Below, in pieces: positions 34,195 to 42,690 of a DNA stretch of 64,000 nt. Numbering within the stretch: the first letter of the stretch is position 1; every line of letters starts with the position of its first letter. Below the pieces are notes generated by a model, which did no database searches, was not told where the DNA came from, and was given only the letters and a program-made list of their open reading frames with translations. The stretch is from JANQJA01 sp040880285 (GTDB lineage: Bacteria; Pseudomonadota; Gammaproteobacteria; Pseudomonadales; Azotimanducaceae): contig JBBDIT010000021.1 in assembly GCA_040880285.1 (NCBI GenBank), positions 1 to 64,000 on the forward strand, given 5' to 3'. The translations under genes were made by a program, and so were the position numbers.

Positions 34195-36470
34195 TTCAAT
34201 CGCTCCTGCGGTGCTTTGATATTGGGGTCGCGCCTTCGGATGAGGTCGGGAGAGTTGCAGAACCAACTAAATTTTCGCCACTGTTTCCTAAACGGGTTGT
34301 CCCTTCCTTGGTCCTGAATCAAAGTGGTCCATGCATCGTCAACAGTTTCGTTTGCATACGCCGCAAGCTCCTGAAGACATTCGTCTCTGGTTTGGTCGCA
34401 ACTATTGAATTGACAGTTTTCTAGCTGACTTTCTCGATAGAAGTCCAAAGAAGCTATGCGCTCGTTGAATCGCTCGAGTGCCCGTTCTCCAGCTGTGTCC
34501 GCTTTTCGCTTTAGCTCTTCGCAAATCTCATCTAATTTTTTCTCAATTAATATCTGAAGAATCACCGATCCCGCACGTAAGCCGTGGACATCAACCAAGG
34601 AAGCAGGGTTGTTCTCAACGTAAACGTACGGGGCGAAACCACCTGAAAGACCGATTGGATCCCGTTGTAGGTATCCACCGCTAGTGTCGTAGTCGCGAAA
34701 TCCGTTGTAATACGTCCCCGTTTCCCCATCCGCATACTGCCCCGGGAAGCGGAGCGGATTGTCCACTGTGTTGATGGTTTCTGTGACTTTACCGAAGGCC
34801 TCGTACTGGCCTTGCCATACGATTTGTCCTGATTTCGTGATCATCTTCTGCGGTGTACCCAGGTGATCGGTCTGGTAGTAGTAGACGTTGCCGTCTCTTC
34901 GCTGCAACAGCGGATCGGTCATCCACGGTTTGTTGGGGCCGTAGTGGTATTCGGCGATCAGGTTGCCAGATGCATCATATTCGGCGGCAAGGCCTTCGCC
35001 GTTGTACAAAAAATAGGTTCTTGTGCCTGCTACTTCTTTATAGAGCCTGAGCCCGAACGGGTCGTAGTAGTAGCTCGCGATCGTGTTGTGGTTGTGGTTC
35101 TCAACCTGTGTGAGTCGTTCCTCGGTGTTGTAGCGGTAATGGGTGTCTGTGCCATCTTCGGTCTTCTTGATGCGATTGCCATTTTCGTCGTATGCGTAGG
35201 TGGTGGTGCCGTGGCTGACGAGCTGGTTCTTGTCGTTGTATTGCCAGGTCGGCTCAATGGTTGATGAGAGGCGGTTGCCCACTCCATCGTAGCTGTAGGC
35301 TTCATCATCGAGTTGATCAAAGTCGGCGCTGGTTAATCGGTACAGGGCGTCATAGCGGTAGTCTTTGGTGTCGTCTTCCGTCACGATCCCAAGGATGTTG
35401 TTGACCTTGTCATAACTGTAAATGCCGGAGGCGAGGGTTTGCCCGGCAGGGTCGGTGACGGTGTAGCGGTCGAGCCGCAAGAGTGGATCGTAATTCGAGG
35501 TGACGGTGGTGCCACCCGGCAGGGTCAGGGTTTGCGGTGCGAGCCATTTATAGTCCGTGAGGGCGATCTGGCCCTCGCCGGGGACATGCACCCCGGCCAG
35601 GGTGCCGTCGGGGTGGTAGCTGTAGGTATAGATCACCCCTTCCGGATTGGTATAGGTTTTGATCCAGCCGTTATCGAAGTAGGTGTAGCTGTAGGTTTTG
35701 CTGAATAGCCCGAAGTTGGTGGTGACACGGGTGACGCGATCGACGGCATCGTAGGTGTAGGTCGCACTGGTGGTGGCGTCGCTGTAGCTCGTCAGCCGGC
35801 CGATGTCATCGCGGCCGAAGCTGATGGTTTTTTCAGGGGTTTCAATGCTGGTGTTGGCATAGACGTTGGAGGCCGTGAGCTGGCCGGCCCCGTTGTAGGT
35901 AAAGCTGATGCGCCCGCCCGCGGGGGTGATGATTTCAGTCAAGTTGCCGTTGCCGTCGTAGCTGTATTCACGGCGGGTGGTGTCTGGCGTTCCTTGAGAG
36001 AGTGTGCCGATGACTTCGGCAATGAGCTGATCGTTACCGTTGTACTCAAAGCGGGTCTCGCGGCCCTCGGGGTCACGCACGAGGGTTAAATTGCCACGGC
36101 GGTCGTAGTCAAAGTCGATGGTGCCCGCGATGGGATCGGTGATGGTCGTGATGCGATCGAGGACATCGACAGTATAGGTATAGCCATTGCCCTCGGCATC
36201 GAGGGTGGCGATGAGATTGCCGACATCGTCGTAGGTGAGTGCCGTGGTCTGGTTCGCCGCGCCGCCCCCTCCACTGGAGAGCGCGTTGGTGACGGTATCG
36301 ATGCGGTTATCGCTGTCGTACTCGACGGTCTGCGTGAAGGTCGGGAAGTCGATGCTGTTTAATTCGGGCGCGGCGCAATAAGCTACAAGCATAGGAATCG
36401 CGGAATTAGCACGTTTTGGATGAAAGTCCTCCAACGATCTACTATTTGTACTACCGTACACGTTAGCCAT
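34191..36470 (-). CDS. Rhs/YD-repeat protein, 5'-truncated, tip 1 (rhs1)
   Basis: A 759-aa protein. After about 35 non-repeat residues, YD repeats begin at SIDFPTFTQTVEYDSDNRIDT and run to the Rhs core end DPIGLSGG near residue 605. A unique C-terminal tip of about 128 aa follows, helical, with a CQFNSC...C cysteine cluster. There is no signal peptide, PAAR or transmembrane N-terminus. The core (34707-36357) is nearly identical in DNA to that of rhs3, but upstream repeats are missing. The ATG overlaps the imm2 stop by 8 nt. Rhs tips are usually toxins released by self-cleavage; toxin activity here is inferred, not visible. Confidence 0.8.
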   Translation of the reverse strand: MANVYGSTNSRSLEDFHPKRANSAIPMLVAYCAAPELNSIDFPTFTQTVEYDSDNRIDTVTNALSSGGGGAANQTTALTYDDVGNLIATLDAEGNGYTYTVDVLDRITTITDPIAGTIDFDYDRRGNLTLVRDPEGRETRFEYNGNDQLIAEVIGTLSQGTPDTTRREYSYDGNGNLTEIITPAGGRISFTYNGAGQLTASNVYANTSIETPEKTISFGRDDIGRLTSYSDATTSATYTYDAVDRVTRVTTNFGLFSKTYSYTYFDNGWIKTYTNPEGVIYTYSYHPDGTLAGVHVPGEGQIALTDYKWLAPQTLTLPGGTTVTSNYDPLLRLDRYTVTDPAGQTLASGIYSYDKVNNILGIVTEDDTKDYRYDALYRLTSADFDQLDDEAYSYDGVGNRLSSTIEPTWQYNDKNQLVSHGTTTYAYDENGNRIKKTEDGTDTHYRYNTEERLTQVENHNHNTIASYYYDPFGLRLYKEVAGTRTYFLYNGEGLAAEYDASGNLIAEYHYGPNKPWMTDPLLQRRDGNVYYYQTDHLGTPQKMITKSGQIVWQGQYEAFGKVTETINTVDNPLRFPGQYADGETGTYYNGFRDYDTSGGYLQRDPIGLSGGFAPYVYVENNPASLVDVHGLRAGSVILQILIEKKLDEICEELKRKADTAGERALERFNERIASLDFYRESQLENCQFNSCDQTRDECLQELAAYANETVDDAWTTLIQDQGRDNPFRKQWRKFSWFCNSPDLIRRRDPNIKAPQERLK
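34707..36357 (-). repeat. Rhs core direct repeat, unit in rhs1
   Basis: A stretch of about 1.65 kb nearly identical to 40297-41940 (rhs3) and clearly related to 37255-38915 (rhs2), all in the same orientation. For example, 34860-35060 and 40450-40650 differ at very few bases. Homology stops abruptly at both ends, at the tip junction and at the truncated 5' side. Confidence 0.85.
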
Positions 36471-36717
36471 TCTGGACGTACGCTCCGACTGCTATCAAGA
36501 CGATCAATGTCGCAACGGAGACATGCAGTAACAGAAATACAACCCTCGAAAGAAGGTTGAGATTGCGAAAGGGAGGACATTGATTCCTATAAGTAGCCCT
36601 ATTGCTTTCGTTGAGTGGAAGAAGCCTGTCAGCCAGAACGTACCTTCTGGGTGCCAACCAGAGATGCGACGCACAACCTACTGCCACCAAGCAACACAAG
36701 AGTATTGATACAAACAT
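36463..36717 (-). CDS. Candidate membrane immunity protein for Rhs2 tip (imm2)
   Basis: An 84-aa protein with two hydrophobic helices, one at the N-terminus (VSILLCCLVAVG) and one at the C-terminus (LLHVSVATLIVLIAVGAYV), joined by a polar loop. No family is recognised. The ATG shares one base with the rhs2 stop (TAATG arrangement), and GAGGGAG lies upstream. A small membrane protein directly behind a tip that is itself glycine-rich and hydrophobic fits an immunity protein against a membrane-active toxin. This is inference from position and topology. Confidence 0.6.
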   Translation of the reverse strand: MFVSILLCCLVAVGCASHLWLAPRRYVLADRLLPLNESNRATYRNQCPPFRNLNLLSRVVFLLLHVSVATLIVLIAVGAYVQNG

Positions 36718-39110
36718 TAGTTCGACACTCCCTCTTCTACCAGGCTAGATGCGATACTGCTTGACGCAGTCTCTGCAAGAAAAGCTCTGAATACTGGATA
36801 ACTGAGCCCAGCAACCTGTCGACGCGCGATTCCTGCGCGTGCCAACCTAAGCCCATTTGAAAATCCAATCAGTCGTCCTAAGCTTCCACCAACTGCCCCG
36901 CTTATGGTCGACGTAGCGAGCGATCTGTAGTCGAAATCCTCATTGCAAAACTGAGCTGCTATATTCCCTGTTGCTCCTGCTATGGCCCCTATAGCGAGAT
37001 TGATGATGAACCCACCGCCTGGAAACGCTCCCGATACGGCCCCTGAGATTATCCCAGCCGTGATGGGCTGACCTGTAGTTAGCGCCGTTAAGCCGCCTAT
37101 AACCGCACCAACGCCAGCGCCGATGATGAAAAACTCTCCATGCGGGTCTATGTATACTATGGAGTTTCCGAAGGCATAAATGTCGCGATTGAGACCACCG
37201 TTAAGCCCTATCGGGTCCGATTGTAGGTATCGCGCAATAGCCGGATCGTAATCCCTAAAGTAGTTGTAATACGTCCCTGTCTCATCATCCGCATACTGCC
37301 CCGGGAAACGGAGCGGGTTGTCTACTGTGTCGATGGTTTCAGTGACTGCTCCGAATGCCTCGTACTGTCCTTGCCACACGATTTGCCCTGATTTCGTGAT
37401 CAACTTCTGCGGTGTGCCCAGGTGGTCGGTCTGGTAGTAATAAACGTTGCCGTTTCTACGCTGGAACAGCGGCTCGGTCATCCACGGTTTGTTGGGGCCG
37501 TAGTGGTATTCGGCAATCAGGTTGCCTGCGGCATCGTATTCGGCAGCCAGGCCCTCGCCGTTGTAGAGGAAATGCGTTCTGGTGCCTGCAACATCTTTAT
37601 AGAGCCTGAGGCCGAACGGGTCGTAGTAATAGGTGGCGATGGTGTTGTGGTTGTGATCCTCGACCTGGGTGAGCCGTTCTTCCGTGTTGTAGAGGTAATG
37701 GGTATCAATGCCGCTTTCGGTTTTCTTGATGCGGTTGCCGTTGGCATCGTATGCATAGGTGGTGGTGCCGTGGCTGACGAGTTGGTTCCTGTCGTTGTAT
37801 TGCCAGGCGGGTTCATCGGTTGATGAAAGTCGGTTACCAACCCCATCGTAGCTGTAGGCTTCATCGTCCAGTTGATCGAAGTTCGCTGCGGTCAGGCGGT
37901 ACAGGGCGTCATAGCCGTAGTCTTTGGTGTCGTCTTCCGTGACGATCCCAAGGATGTTGTTAACCTTATCGTAGCTGTAAATACCGGAGGCGATGGTTTG
38001 CCCGGCGGGGTCGGTGACGGTGTAGCTGTCGAGCCGCAAGAGTTCATCGTAGTTGGCACTGATGGTGGTGCCGCCCGGCAGGGTCAGGGTTTGGGGCGCA
38101 AGCCACTCATAGTCCGTGAGTGCGATCTGGCCCTCACCGGGGACATGAACACCGGCCAGGGTGCCGTCCTTGTGATAGCTGTAGGTATAGGTCACCCCTT
38201 CCGGATTGGTGTAGGTTTTGATCCAGCCGTTGTCAAAGTAGGTGTAGCTGTAGGTTTTGCTGAACGGACCGAAGTTAGTGGTGACCGCAGTGACGCGATC
38301 GACGGCGTCGTAGGTGTAGGTCGCACTGGTGGTGGCGTCGCTGTAGCTCGTCAGCCGGCCGATGTCGTCGCGGCCAAAGCTGATGGTTTTTTCGGGGGTT
38401 TCAATGGAGGTGTTGGCGTAGACCTCACTGGTTGTGAGCTGGCCGGCGGCGTTGTAGGTAAAGGTGATGCGCCCGCCCGCGGGGGTGACGATTGCGGTTA
38501 AGTTGCCGTTGCCGTCGTAGGTGTATTCGCGGCGGGTGGTGTCGGGCGTTCCTTGAGAGAGTGTGCCGATGACTTCGGCAACCAGCTGATCGTTGCCGTT
38601 GTATTCAAAGCGGGTCTCGCGGCCCTCGGGGTCTTGCACCCGGGTTAAGTTGCCGCGGCGGTCATAGTCAAAGTCGATGGTGCCCGCGATGGGATCGGTG
38701 ATGGTGGTGATGCGATCGAGCACATCGACCGCGTAGGTATAGCCATTGCCCTCAGCATCCAGGGTGGCGATGAGGTTGGAGGCCACGTCATAGGTGAGTG
38801 CCGTGGTCTGGTTCTCTGCCCCGCCCCCTTCATTGGAGAGCACGTTGGTGACCGTGTCAATGCGGTTATCGCTGTCGTATTCGACGGTCTGCGTGAAGGT
38901 CGGGAAGTTGATGCTGGCCAGTTGCCGGGCATTGTAGTTCAGGGTGGTGACATTGCCGGTGGGATCGACCAATTGCTTGATCTGGTCGAACGGGTTCTGG
39001 GTCAGGGTGACGGTGTTGTCCTGGGCGTCAGTGGCCGTCCGACCAGAATAGTTCGTGAGGAATCCCCTCGTGTAGTCGTGGTTCCAGATGTTTTTACGAA
39101 TGTCGATCAT
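36717..39110 (-). CDS. Rhs/YD-repeat protein, 5'-truncated, tip 2 (rhs2)
   Basis: A 797-aa protein. A leader of about 25 residues is followed by YD repeats starting near DNTVTLTQNPFDQIKQL and the Rhs core end SDPIGLNGGLNRDIY. The unique tip is about 144 aa and dominated by glycine/alanine hydrophobic stretches (FIIGAGVGAVIGGL; GIISGAVSGAFPGGG; GAIAGATGNIAA) typical of glycine-zipper, membrane-inserting segments. No PAAR or export signal is attached. The start overlaps the imm3 stop by 4 nt and the stop overlaps imm2 by 1 nt. The core is more diverged from rhs1/rhs3 than they are from each other. Pore-forming action is a hypothesis. Confidence 0.8.
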   Translation of the reverse strand: MIDIRKNIWNHDYTRGFLTNYSGRTATDAQDNTVTLTQNPFDQIKQLVDPTGNVTTLNYNARQLASINFPTFTQTVEYDSDNRIDTVTNVLSNEGGGAENQTTALTYDVASNLIATLDAEGNGYTYAVDVLDRITTITDPIAGTIDFDYDRRGNLTRVQDPEGRETRFEYNGNDQLVAEVIGTLSQGTPDTTRREYTYDGNGNLTAIVTPAGGRITFTYNAAGQLTTSEVYANTSIETPEKTISFGRDDIGRLTSYSDATTSATYTYDAVDRVTAVTTNFGPFSKTYSYTYFDNGWIKTYTNPEGVTYTYSYHKDGTLAGVHVPGEGQIALTDYEWLAPQTLTLPGGTTISANYDELLRLDSYTVTDPAGQTIASGIYSYDKVNNILGIVTEDDTKDYGYDALYRLTAANFDQLDDEAYSYDGVGNRLSSTDEPAWQYNDRNQLVSHGTTTYAYDANGNRIKKTESGIDTHYLYNTEERLTQVEDHNHNTIATYYYDPFGLRLYKDVAGTRTHFLYNGEGLAAEYDAAGNLIAEYHYGPNKPWMTEPLFQRRNGNVYYYQTDHLGTPQKLITKSGQIVWQGQYEAFGAVTETIDTVDNPLRFPGQYADDETGTYYNYFRDYDPAIARYLQSDPIGLNGGLNRDIYAFGNSIVYIDPHGEFFIIGAGVGAVIGGLTALTTGQPITAGIISGAVSGAFPGGGFIINLAIGAIAGATGNIAAQFCNEDFDYRSLATSTISGAVGGSLGRLIGFSNGLRLARAGIARRQVAGLSYPVFRAFLAETASSSIASSLVEEGVSN
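37255..39029 (-). repeat. Rhs core direct repeat, unit in rhs2
   Basis: Second unit of the three-fold direct repeat, aligned with 34707-36357 and 40297-42052. It extends about 110 bp further 5' than the rhs1 unit (the NPFDQIKQLVDPTGN region shared with rhs3). It shows more substitutions than the rhs1/rhs3 pair, so it is an older duplicate. Confidence 0.82.
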
Positions 39111-39772
39111 GGCGCCGCTCGCTCATCGAACAACTGCGACTTCCAAGAAGCGGAGCTCTTGAGCAGTTTGCCGAAGCGTTCTGCGTCTAGCGTTTCAATC
39201 GATAAGCCAAGCATCATTAACACTCCATGATCGTTCTCCCTTTCGTATCGATTCACCAATTCGTCCACATACGAGGAATCGCCGATGTAGGCGAACCGAC
39301 CTGCGGCAAAGTAACGAATCTGAGGATCATTTGAGGATAGAGCTTCAAGAAGAATAGATTCGCACTCCGTACACGGCTGATCTTTTAAGATCACAGTCGA
39401 CAAATGTACGCTAAGTACAGTTGGACACATGGTCGAGACTCGGCATTCGGTCAGCTTTCGTAGATAATAGTCCACCTCTCCACTCGTAAATCCATAAACA
39501 TAGATTGTCAGGATCTGTTCTAAGAACTGATCGGGCTCTAGTCCAGCAAGACACTCGTAGGCCTCGATCTGACCTCGTGTACGCGCGACTATCCCACAAT
39601 GTGGCCGCGACGCCATCTCTGTTGACTCACTAGCCTCTTCTGTAGGCCGATGGTTGTTGCCAGCATCCAGCGTGAACGTAAACTCAATACGCGACAGAAC
39701 AAACACCGCGCACACCAGCGCCACTGAATATGCAATCTTCTTCCACATTGGTATCGACTTAAAGCTGCTCAT
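39107..39772 (-). CDS. Candidate membrane-anchored immunity protein for Rhs3 tip (imm3)
   Basis: A 221-aa protein with a single N-terminal hydrophobic helix (KIAYSVALVCAVFVLS) and a periplasm-facing domain of about 180 residues, mostly helical. It contains an HEAT-like stretch (LLEALSSNDPQIRYFAAGRFAYIGD) and several cysteines (C59, then CRVSTMC and CTEC) that could form disulfides. The ATG overlaps the rhs3 stop as ATGA, with a strong AGAGGAGAG site upstream. Placed between rhs3 and rhs2, it is the obvious partner of the rhs3 tip. No family is recognised; the immunity role is inferred. Confidence 0.65.
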   Translation of the reverse strand: MSSFKSIPMWKKIAYSVALVCAVFVLSRIEFTFTLDAGNNHRPTEEASESTEMASRPHCGIVARTRGQIEAYECLAGLEPDQFLEQILTIYVYGFTSGEVDYYLRKLTECRVSTMCPTVLSVHLSTVILKDQPCTECESILLEALSSNDPQIRYFAAGRFAYIGDSSYVDELVNRYERENDHGVLMMLGLSIETLDAERFGKLLKSSASWKSQLFDERAAP

Positions 39773-42690
39773 CGTCTCTCCTCTGCCCCTCTGGAAGGAG
39801 CGAATTCCAAGGGAGGCGGTCCTCCAATTCCATCAACCACAGTCCATCGATCGGTCCAGCTCTTCGTTTCAAAATCATCGTTCGTTCTAAAGGGCCGGCC
39901 TGGCGGGATGCGCTCCTCCTCATCGGTACACTGATCGATGCAACTAACGTAATAGTCGATCTCAGTCCAAAAACGAGTGGTGCGCGTGACTCGCTGGCTC
40001 TTAATCTCAACTTCCCATTTGTCTACCGATCCCCGCTTGCGTCGATTCCAAGACTTGTAGTAAACGATATAAAACTTAACCGTGCGAACGTCCCCAAATT
40101 CAAAATCTGTCGTCTGCTGATCCCGAGAGTTCAGCACAACGACTGTGCAATTGTCGGGAAGTACCGGCCACAACCCAAAGGAATCTGTAAATACTTGAGG
40201 ACTCGCTGAAGCATAGAGATATCGGTTCAATCCACCCTCGATGCCCAGAGGATCAGTCGCGATGTAAGTACCCGTTTCATCGCTGTACTGTCTGAAATAG
40301 TTGTAATACGTCCCCGTCTCATCATCCGCATACTGCCCCGGGAACCGCAGCGGGTTGTCCACTGTGTTGATGGTTTCCGTCACTTTCCCGAATGCCTCGT
40401 ACTGGCCTTGCCATACGATTTGTCCTGATTTCGTGATCATCTTCTGCGGTGTACCCAGGTGATCGGTCTGGTAGTAGTAGACGTTGCCGTCTCTTCGCTG
40501 CAACAGCGGATCGGTCATCCACGGTTTGTTGGGGCCGTAGTGGTATTCGGCGATCAGGTTGCCAGATGCATCATATTCGGCGGCAAGGCCTTCGCCGTTG
40601 TACAAAAAATAGGTTCTTGTGCCTGCTACTTCTTTATAGAGCCTGAGCCCGAACGGGTCGTAGTAGTAGCTCGCGATCGTGTTGTGGTTGTGGTCCTCGA
40701 CTTGGGTGAGTCGTTCCTCGGTGTTGTAGCGGTAATGGGTGTCTGTGCCGTCTTCGGTCTTCTTGATGCGATTGCCATTGGCATCGTATGCGTAGGTGGT
40801 AGTGCCGTGGCTGACGAGCTGGTTCTTGTCGTTGTACTGCCAGGTCGGATCAATGGTTGATGAGAGGCGGTTACCGACCCCATCGTAGCTGTAGGCTTCA
40901 TCATCGAGTTGATCGAAGTCGGCACTGGTTAATCGGTACAGGGCGTCATAGCCGTAGCCTTTGGTGTCGTCTTCCGTGACGATCCCAAGGATGTTGTTGA
41001 CCCTGTCATAACTGTAAATGCCGGAGGCGAGGGTTTGCCCGGCAGGGTCGGTGACGGTGTAGCGGTCGAGCCGCAGCAGGGCATCGTAATTCGAGGTGAC
41101 GGTGGTACCGCCTGGCAACGTCATCGTTTGTGGCGCGAGCCATTTATAGTCCGTGAGGGCGATCTGGCCTTCACCGGGGACATGCACCCCGGCGAGGGTG
41201 CCGTCGGGGTGGTAGCTATAAGTGTAGGTGATCCCTTCCGGATTGGTATAGGTTTTGATCCAGCCGTTATCAAAGTAGGTGTAGCTGTAGGTCTTGCTGA
41301 ACGGACCGAAGTTAGTGGTGACCGCAGTAACGCGATCGACGGCATCGTAGCTGTAAGTCGCACTCGTGGTGGCATCGCTGTAGCTCGTGAGCCGGCCGAT
41401 GTCGTCGCGGCCGAAGCTGATGGTTTTTTCCGGGGTTTCGATGGTGGTGTTGGCATAGACGTTGGAGGCCGTGAGCTGGCCGGCCCCGTTGTAGGTAAAG
41501 CTGATGCGCCCGCCCGCGGGGGTGATGATGTCGGTCAAGTTGCCGTTGCCGTCGTAGGTGTATTCACGGCGGGTGGTGTCGGGCGTTCCTTGAGAGAGTG
41601 TGCCGATCACTTCGGCAATGAGCTGATCGTTGCCGTTGTACTCAAAGCGGGTCTCGCGGCCCTCGGGATCACGCACGAGGGTTAAATTGCCACGGCGGTC
41701 GTAGGCAAAGTCGATGGTGCCTGCAAGCGGATCGGTGATGGTGGTGATGCGATCGAGCACATCGACCTCGTAGCTATAGCCATGGCCTTCGGCATCGAGG
41801 GTGGCGATGAGGTTGGAGGCCACGTCATAGGTCAGCGCCGTGGTCTGGTTACCCACTCCATCCAGCACGTTGGTGACCGTATCAATGCGGTTATCGCTGT
41901 CGTACTCGACGGTCTGCGTGAAGGTCGGGAAGTCGATGCTGGCCAGTTGCCGGGCATTGTAGTTCAGGGTGGTGACATTGCCGGTGGGATCGACCAATTG
42001 CTTGATCTGGTCGAACGGGTTCTGGGTCATGGTGACGGTGTTGTCGAGCGCGTCGGTCACGGTCAGGGTGCGGGTGGTGTCGTCGATATTGAGTTCGGTC
42101 GCGTGGCCCAGTGCATCGGTCACCTGGTTCAAACGTGATCGCGCATCATAGGCGAGCTGCGTTTGGGCGGTGGTGGGCAAGGTCGAGGTGGTGAGATTAC
42201 CCGCACCGTCATAGGCGAGTGTCGTGGTCTTGCCCAAGGGATTGGTGAGTGCGGTCAGGTTACCTGCGTTGTCGTAGTCCAGCAGCCAGGTCTGGTCGTT
42301 GCCGTCGATCAGGGTGTGGTAGTTGCCGGTAACATCATAATCCTGGTATTGCTCGACGTTGCCCTCGCCGTCGGTGAAGGTCGCGATGTTGCCATTGGCA
42401 TCGTAAGTCCATGAGTTGGTGACAGTCGGCGTCTCACCGTCGCCGACCCAACTGGTCTGTGTGACCTGTCCATATTCATCATATTCATAATTTGTTGTTC
42501 GCTCTTCAGGTCGACCAACTACCTTTACAATCTGTGTCAGGTTGCCGTTGCTGTCGTATGTATACGTCTCGACTATGCCGGCACGATTCGTAAACGATTT
42601 AACAAAATGATGCGACCTTGAATAGGTATATTGTTCCTTAGTCCCGTCCGGAAAGGTAATAGGTACTTCCGTGTCAATCACCAACTCCAT
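39769..42690 (-). CDS. Rhs/YD-repeat protein, longest of the array, tip 3 (rhs3)
   Basis: A 973-aa protein made of YD repeats from the start (YTYDSNGNLTQ; YEYDEYGQVTQ) to the Rhs core end TDPLGIEGGLNRYLY. A unique tip of about 136 aa follows (WPVLPDNCTVVVLN...; basic KSWNRRKRG; CIDQC), with no family I recognise. AAGG lies 5 nt before the ATG, but there is no signal peptide, PAAR or other delivery domain. The frame remains open for about 23 codons upstream of the ATG, suggesting that the gene once began further 5'. It is the first gene of the overlapping rhs/imm chain. Confidence 0.82.
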   Translation of the reverse strand: MELVIDTEVPITFPDGTKEQYTYSRSHHFVKSFTNRAGIVETYTYDSNGNLTQIVKVVGRPEERTTNYEYDEYGQVTQTSWVGDGETPTVTNSWTYDANGNIATFTDGEGNVEQYQDYDVTGNYHTLIDGNDQTWLLDYDNAGNLTALTNPLGKTTTLAYDGAGNLTTSTLPTTAQTQLAYDARSRLNQVTDALGHATELNIDDTTRTLTVTDALDNTVTMTQNPFDQIKQLVDPTGNVTTLNYNARQLASIDFPTFTQTVEYDSDNRIDTVTNVLDGVGNQTTALTYDVASNLIATLDAEGHGYSYEVDVLDRITTITDPLAGTIDFAYDRRGNLTLVRDPEGRETRFEYNGNDQLIAEVIGTLSQGTPDTTRREYTYDGNGNLTDIITPAGGRISFTYNGAGQLTASNVYANTTIETPEKTISFGRDDIGRLTSYSDATTSATYSYDAVDRVTAVTTNFGPFSKTYSYTYFDNGWIKTYTNPEGITYTYSYHPDGTLAGVHVPGEGQIALTDYKWLAPQTMTLPGGTTVTSNYDALLRLDRYTVTDPAGQTLASGIYSYDRVNNILGIVTEDDTKGYGYDALYRLTSADFDQLDDEAYSYDGVGNRLSSTIDPTWQYNDKNQLVSHGTTTYAYDANGNRIKKTEDGTDTHYRYNTEERLTQVEDHNHNTIASYYYDPFGLRLYKEVAGTRTYFLYNGEGLAAEYDASGNLIAEYHYGPNKPWMTDPLLQRRDGNVYYYQTDHLGTPQKMITKSGQIVWQGQYEAFGKVTETINTVDNPLRFPGQYADDETGTYYNYFRQYSDETGTYIATDPLGIEGGLNRYLYASASPQVFTDSFGLWPVLPDNCTVVVLNSRDQQTTDFEFGDVRTVKFYIVYYKSWNRRKRGSVDKWEVEIKSQRVTRTTRFWTEIDYYVSCIDQCTDEEERIPPGRPFRTNDDFETKSWTDRWTVVDGIGGPPPLEFAPSRGAEERR
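40297..42052 (-). repeat. Rhs core direct repeat, unit in rhs3
   Basis: Third and most complete unit; 40297-41940 is almost identical to 34707-36357. It continues into repeats absent from the two shorter genes. Such long same-strand identity makes deletion or tip exchange by homologous recombination likely. Confidence 0.85.

Noticed and set aside
33799..34266. Longer start for imm1 at 34266
   Set aside because: It would place 24 residues ahead of a good lipoprotein signal peptide, whereas the ATG at 34194 overlaps the rhs1 stop and has a strong Shine-Dalgarno.
37872..38501. Plus-strand reading frames opposite the Rhs cores (also 41035-41685, 35439-35708, 40459-40860)
   Set aside because: They recur at the same offset in all three cores, are Val/Gly-rich and low in complexity, and mirror YD-repeat codons. 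They are antisense artefacts.
34191..42690. Repetitive DNA as a possible CRISPR array
   Set aside because: The periodicity comes from YD repeats of variable length inside long open frames. There are no constant repeats with unique spacers and no cas genes.
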